Shown here: piece after piece, positions 63,433 through 64,000 of the stretch
Layout of the letters: every line of letters starts with the position of its first letter
Numbering within the stretch: the stretch's first letter is position 1
From: Candidatus Handelsmanbacteria bacterium
GTDB lineage: Bacteria > Latescibacterota > UBA2968 > UBA8231
NCBI GenBank assembly: GCA_016867395.1
Contig: VGJS01000005.1
Span: 1-64,000 of the forward strand
Direction: 5' to 3'
DNA length: 64,000 nt
Made by a program: the position numbers and the translations under genes
The notes under the pieces: model-generated
The model's database searches: none
The model's input: the letters and a program-made list of their open reading frames with translations, nothing else
Told to the model about the DNA's origin: nothing

Positions 63433-63461
63433 GCGGTCCGCAGGGGCCGCGCCTCTTTTTT
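63433..63461 (+). terminator. Terminator after the acetyl-CoA synthetase gene
   Basis: gcggtcc (63433-63439), loop gcag, then gggccgc (63444-63450) make a 7-bp stem with one G-U pair, followed by gcctctttttt. The distance of 16 nt from the stop is normal. Confidence 0.6.
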
Positions 63462-63475
63462 CGGAGGGTGTAGTC

Positions 63476-64000
63476 ATGGCCGCAGAGCGCATCGAATTCG
63501 ACGCCCGGATCACCGCGGACCTTTCGCAGGCAGTGTCCCGGGAGTGGCTGGAGACCAATGGGCTGGGCGGCTGGGCCAGTTCCACCCTGGCGGGGGCCCA
63601 CACCCGCCGCTACCACGGCCTCCTGGTGGTGGCCACCCGGCCGCCGGTGGGGCGCATGGTGATGCTCTCCAAGCTCGACGAGACCCTGGTGCTGCCGGAG
63701 GGCTCGATGGAACTGGGCTGCAACCTCTATCCGGGCGCGGTGCATCCCCAGGGGTACCACCACCTCAAGGGTTTCGCTCTCGACCCCTTTCCCATCTTCA
63801 CCTACGAGACCCAGGCGTGGACTCTGCGCAAGACCATAGCCATGGTCCACGGCGAGCACACCCTGCTCCTGCGCTACGAGTTGCTGCGTGCCCCCGGCCC
63901 GGCCCAGTTGGAATTGCGGCCCTTCTTCGCCGGCCGCGATTACCACCAGCTTACCAGGGCCAACCCCCACATCCGGACCCAGGCTCAGTTCGAGGAGGAG
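63476..64000 (+). CDS. Glycogen debranching enzyme-type protein, cut by the window end
   Basis: The first 175 residues of an amylo-alpha-1,6-glucosidase (GDE) N-terminal domain: WLETNGLGGWASSTLAGAHT, RRYHGLLVVATRPPVGRMVM, and later GYHHLKGFALDPFPIFTYET. The opening LETNGLGGW..ST..G..TRRYHGLLV is the family hallmark. ATG at 63476 has GGAGGG upstream. The catalytic (alpha/alpha)6 domain lies to the right of the window, so completeness is not known. Confidence 0.9.
   Translation, partial: MAAERIEFDARITADLSQAVSREWLETNGLGGWASSTLAGAHTRRYHGLLVVATRPPVGRMVMLSKLDETLVLPEGSMELGCNLYPGAVHPQGYHHLKGFALDPFPIFTYETQAWTLRKTIAMVHGEHTLLLRYELLRAPGPAQLELRPFFAGRDYHQLTRANPHIRTQAQFEEE

Overview
The window is GC-rich, bacterial and densely coded. 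There is no rRNA, tRNA, CRISPR or phage module. The gene mix suggests a heterotroph from an uncultured Latescibacterota-like or related FCB/Poribacteria-like lineage: phytanoyl-CoA dioxygenase (PhyH) proteins, enolase-superfamily and Gfo/Idh/MocA enzymes, luciferase-like oxidoreductases, SGNH hydrolases, and a secreted protein ending in a FlgD/CHU_C-like surface module. The phylum is an inference from content; no marker gene was placed on a tree.

Layout. 1-1311: an IS481-type element that has cut off the end of an anti-sigma gene beside its ECF sigma factor. 2254-8750: a small membrane protein, then a same-strand run of Gfo/Idh oxidoreductase, aldo/keto reductase, GDPD phosphodiesterase and a YbbAP-like ABC exporter. 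8807-11496: a MazF remnant, a secreted lectin-fold protein and two SGNH hydrolases. 11779-18750: a MacAB/TolC-type export operon (adaptor, two permeases, ATPase, broken TolC) ending in a surface protein made of exact 16-residue repeats. 18754-27200: a catabolic island with a SAF-domain dehydrogenase divergent from a PhyH/LLM/amidohydrolase operon, then a reverse-strand set with a sugar isomerase, a membrane protein, an isochorismatase-like hydrolase and an unknown protein. 27329-29798: Spy-like, CBM9-like and exonuclease III genes. 30152-33308: a decayed histidine kinase/response regulator/NtrC cluster closed by a perfect 15-bp hairpin. 33631-37164: haem genes hemG, hemA and a ccsA/hemX-like gene. 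37249-40469: ppnP, a GH109-like Gfo/Idh protein and a deacetylase-like protein. 40614-41589: a BNR-repeat remnant and an orphan of different composition. 41698-45769: Trk/Ktr potassium uptake, an enolase-superfamily enzyme and an SDR. 45898-50381: E1alpha, E1beta and E2 of a 2-oxoacid dehydrogenase followed by an Nramp-like transporter. 50628-53375: a PhyH/SDR/enolase operon. 53669-59541: a small hendecad-repeat membrane protein, a multiply broken secreted protein, a sugar-dehydrogenase remnant and two damaged toxin-antitoxin loci. 59559-64000: moeA, NUDIX hydrolase, acetyl-CoA synthetase and the start of a glycogen-debranching enzyme.

The most striking property is how damage is distributed. 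Stops and frameshifts fall in secretion, surface, signalling and toxin-antitoxin genes, while the roughly forty metabolic and transport genes read through cleanly. Random sequencing error would not do that, so the pattern looks like selective decay of interaction functions, though a few breaks at G-runs could be assembly errors. The best candidates for something undescribed are the 16-residue repeat protein bound to an exporter operon, the PhyH/LLM/amidohydrolase/SAF-dehydrogenase island, and the 2-oxoacid dehydrogenase operon fused to an atypical Nramp-like gene.
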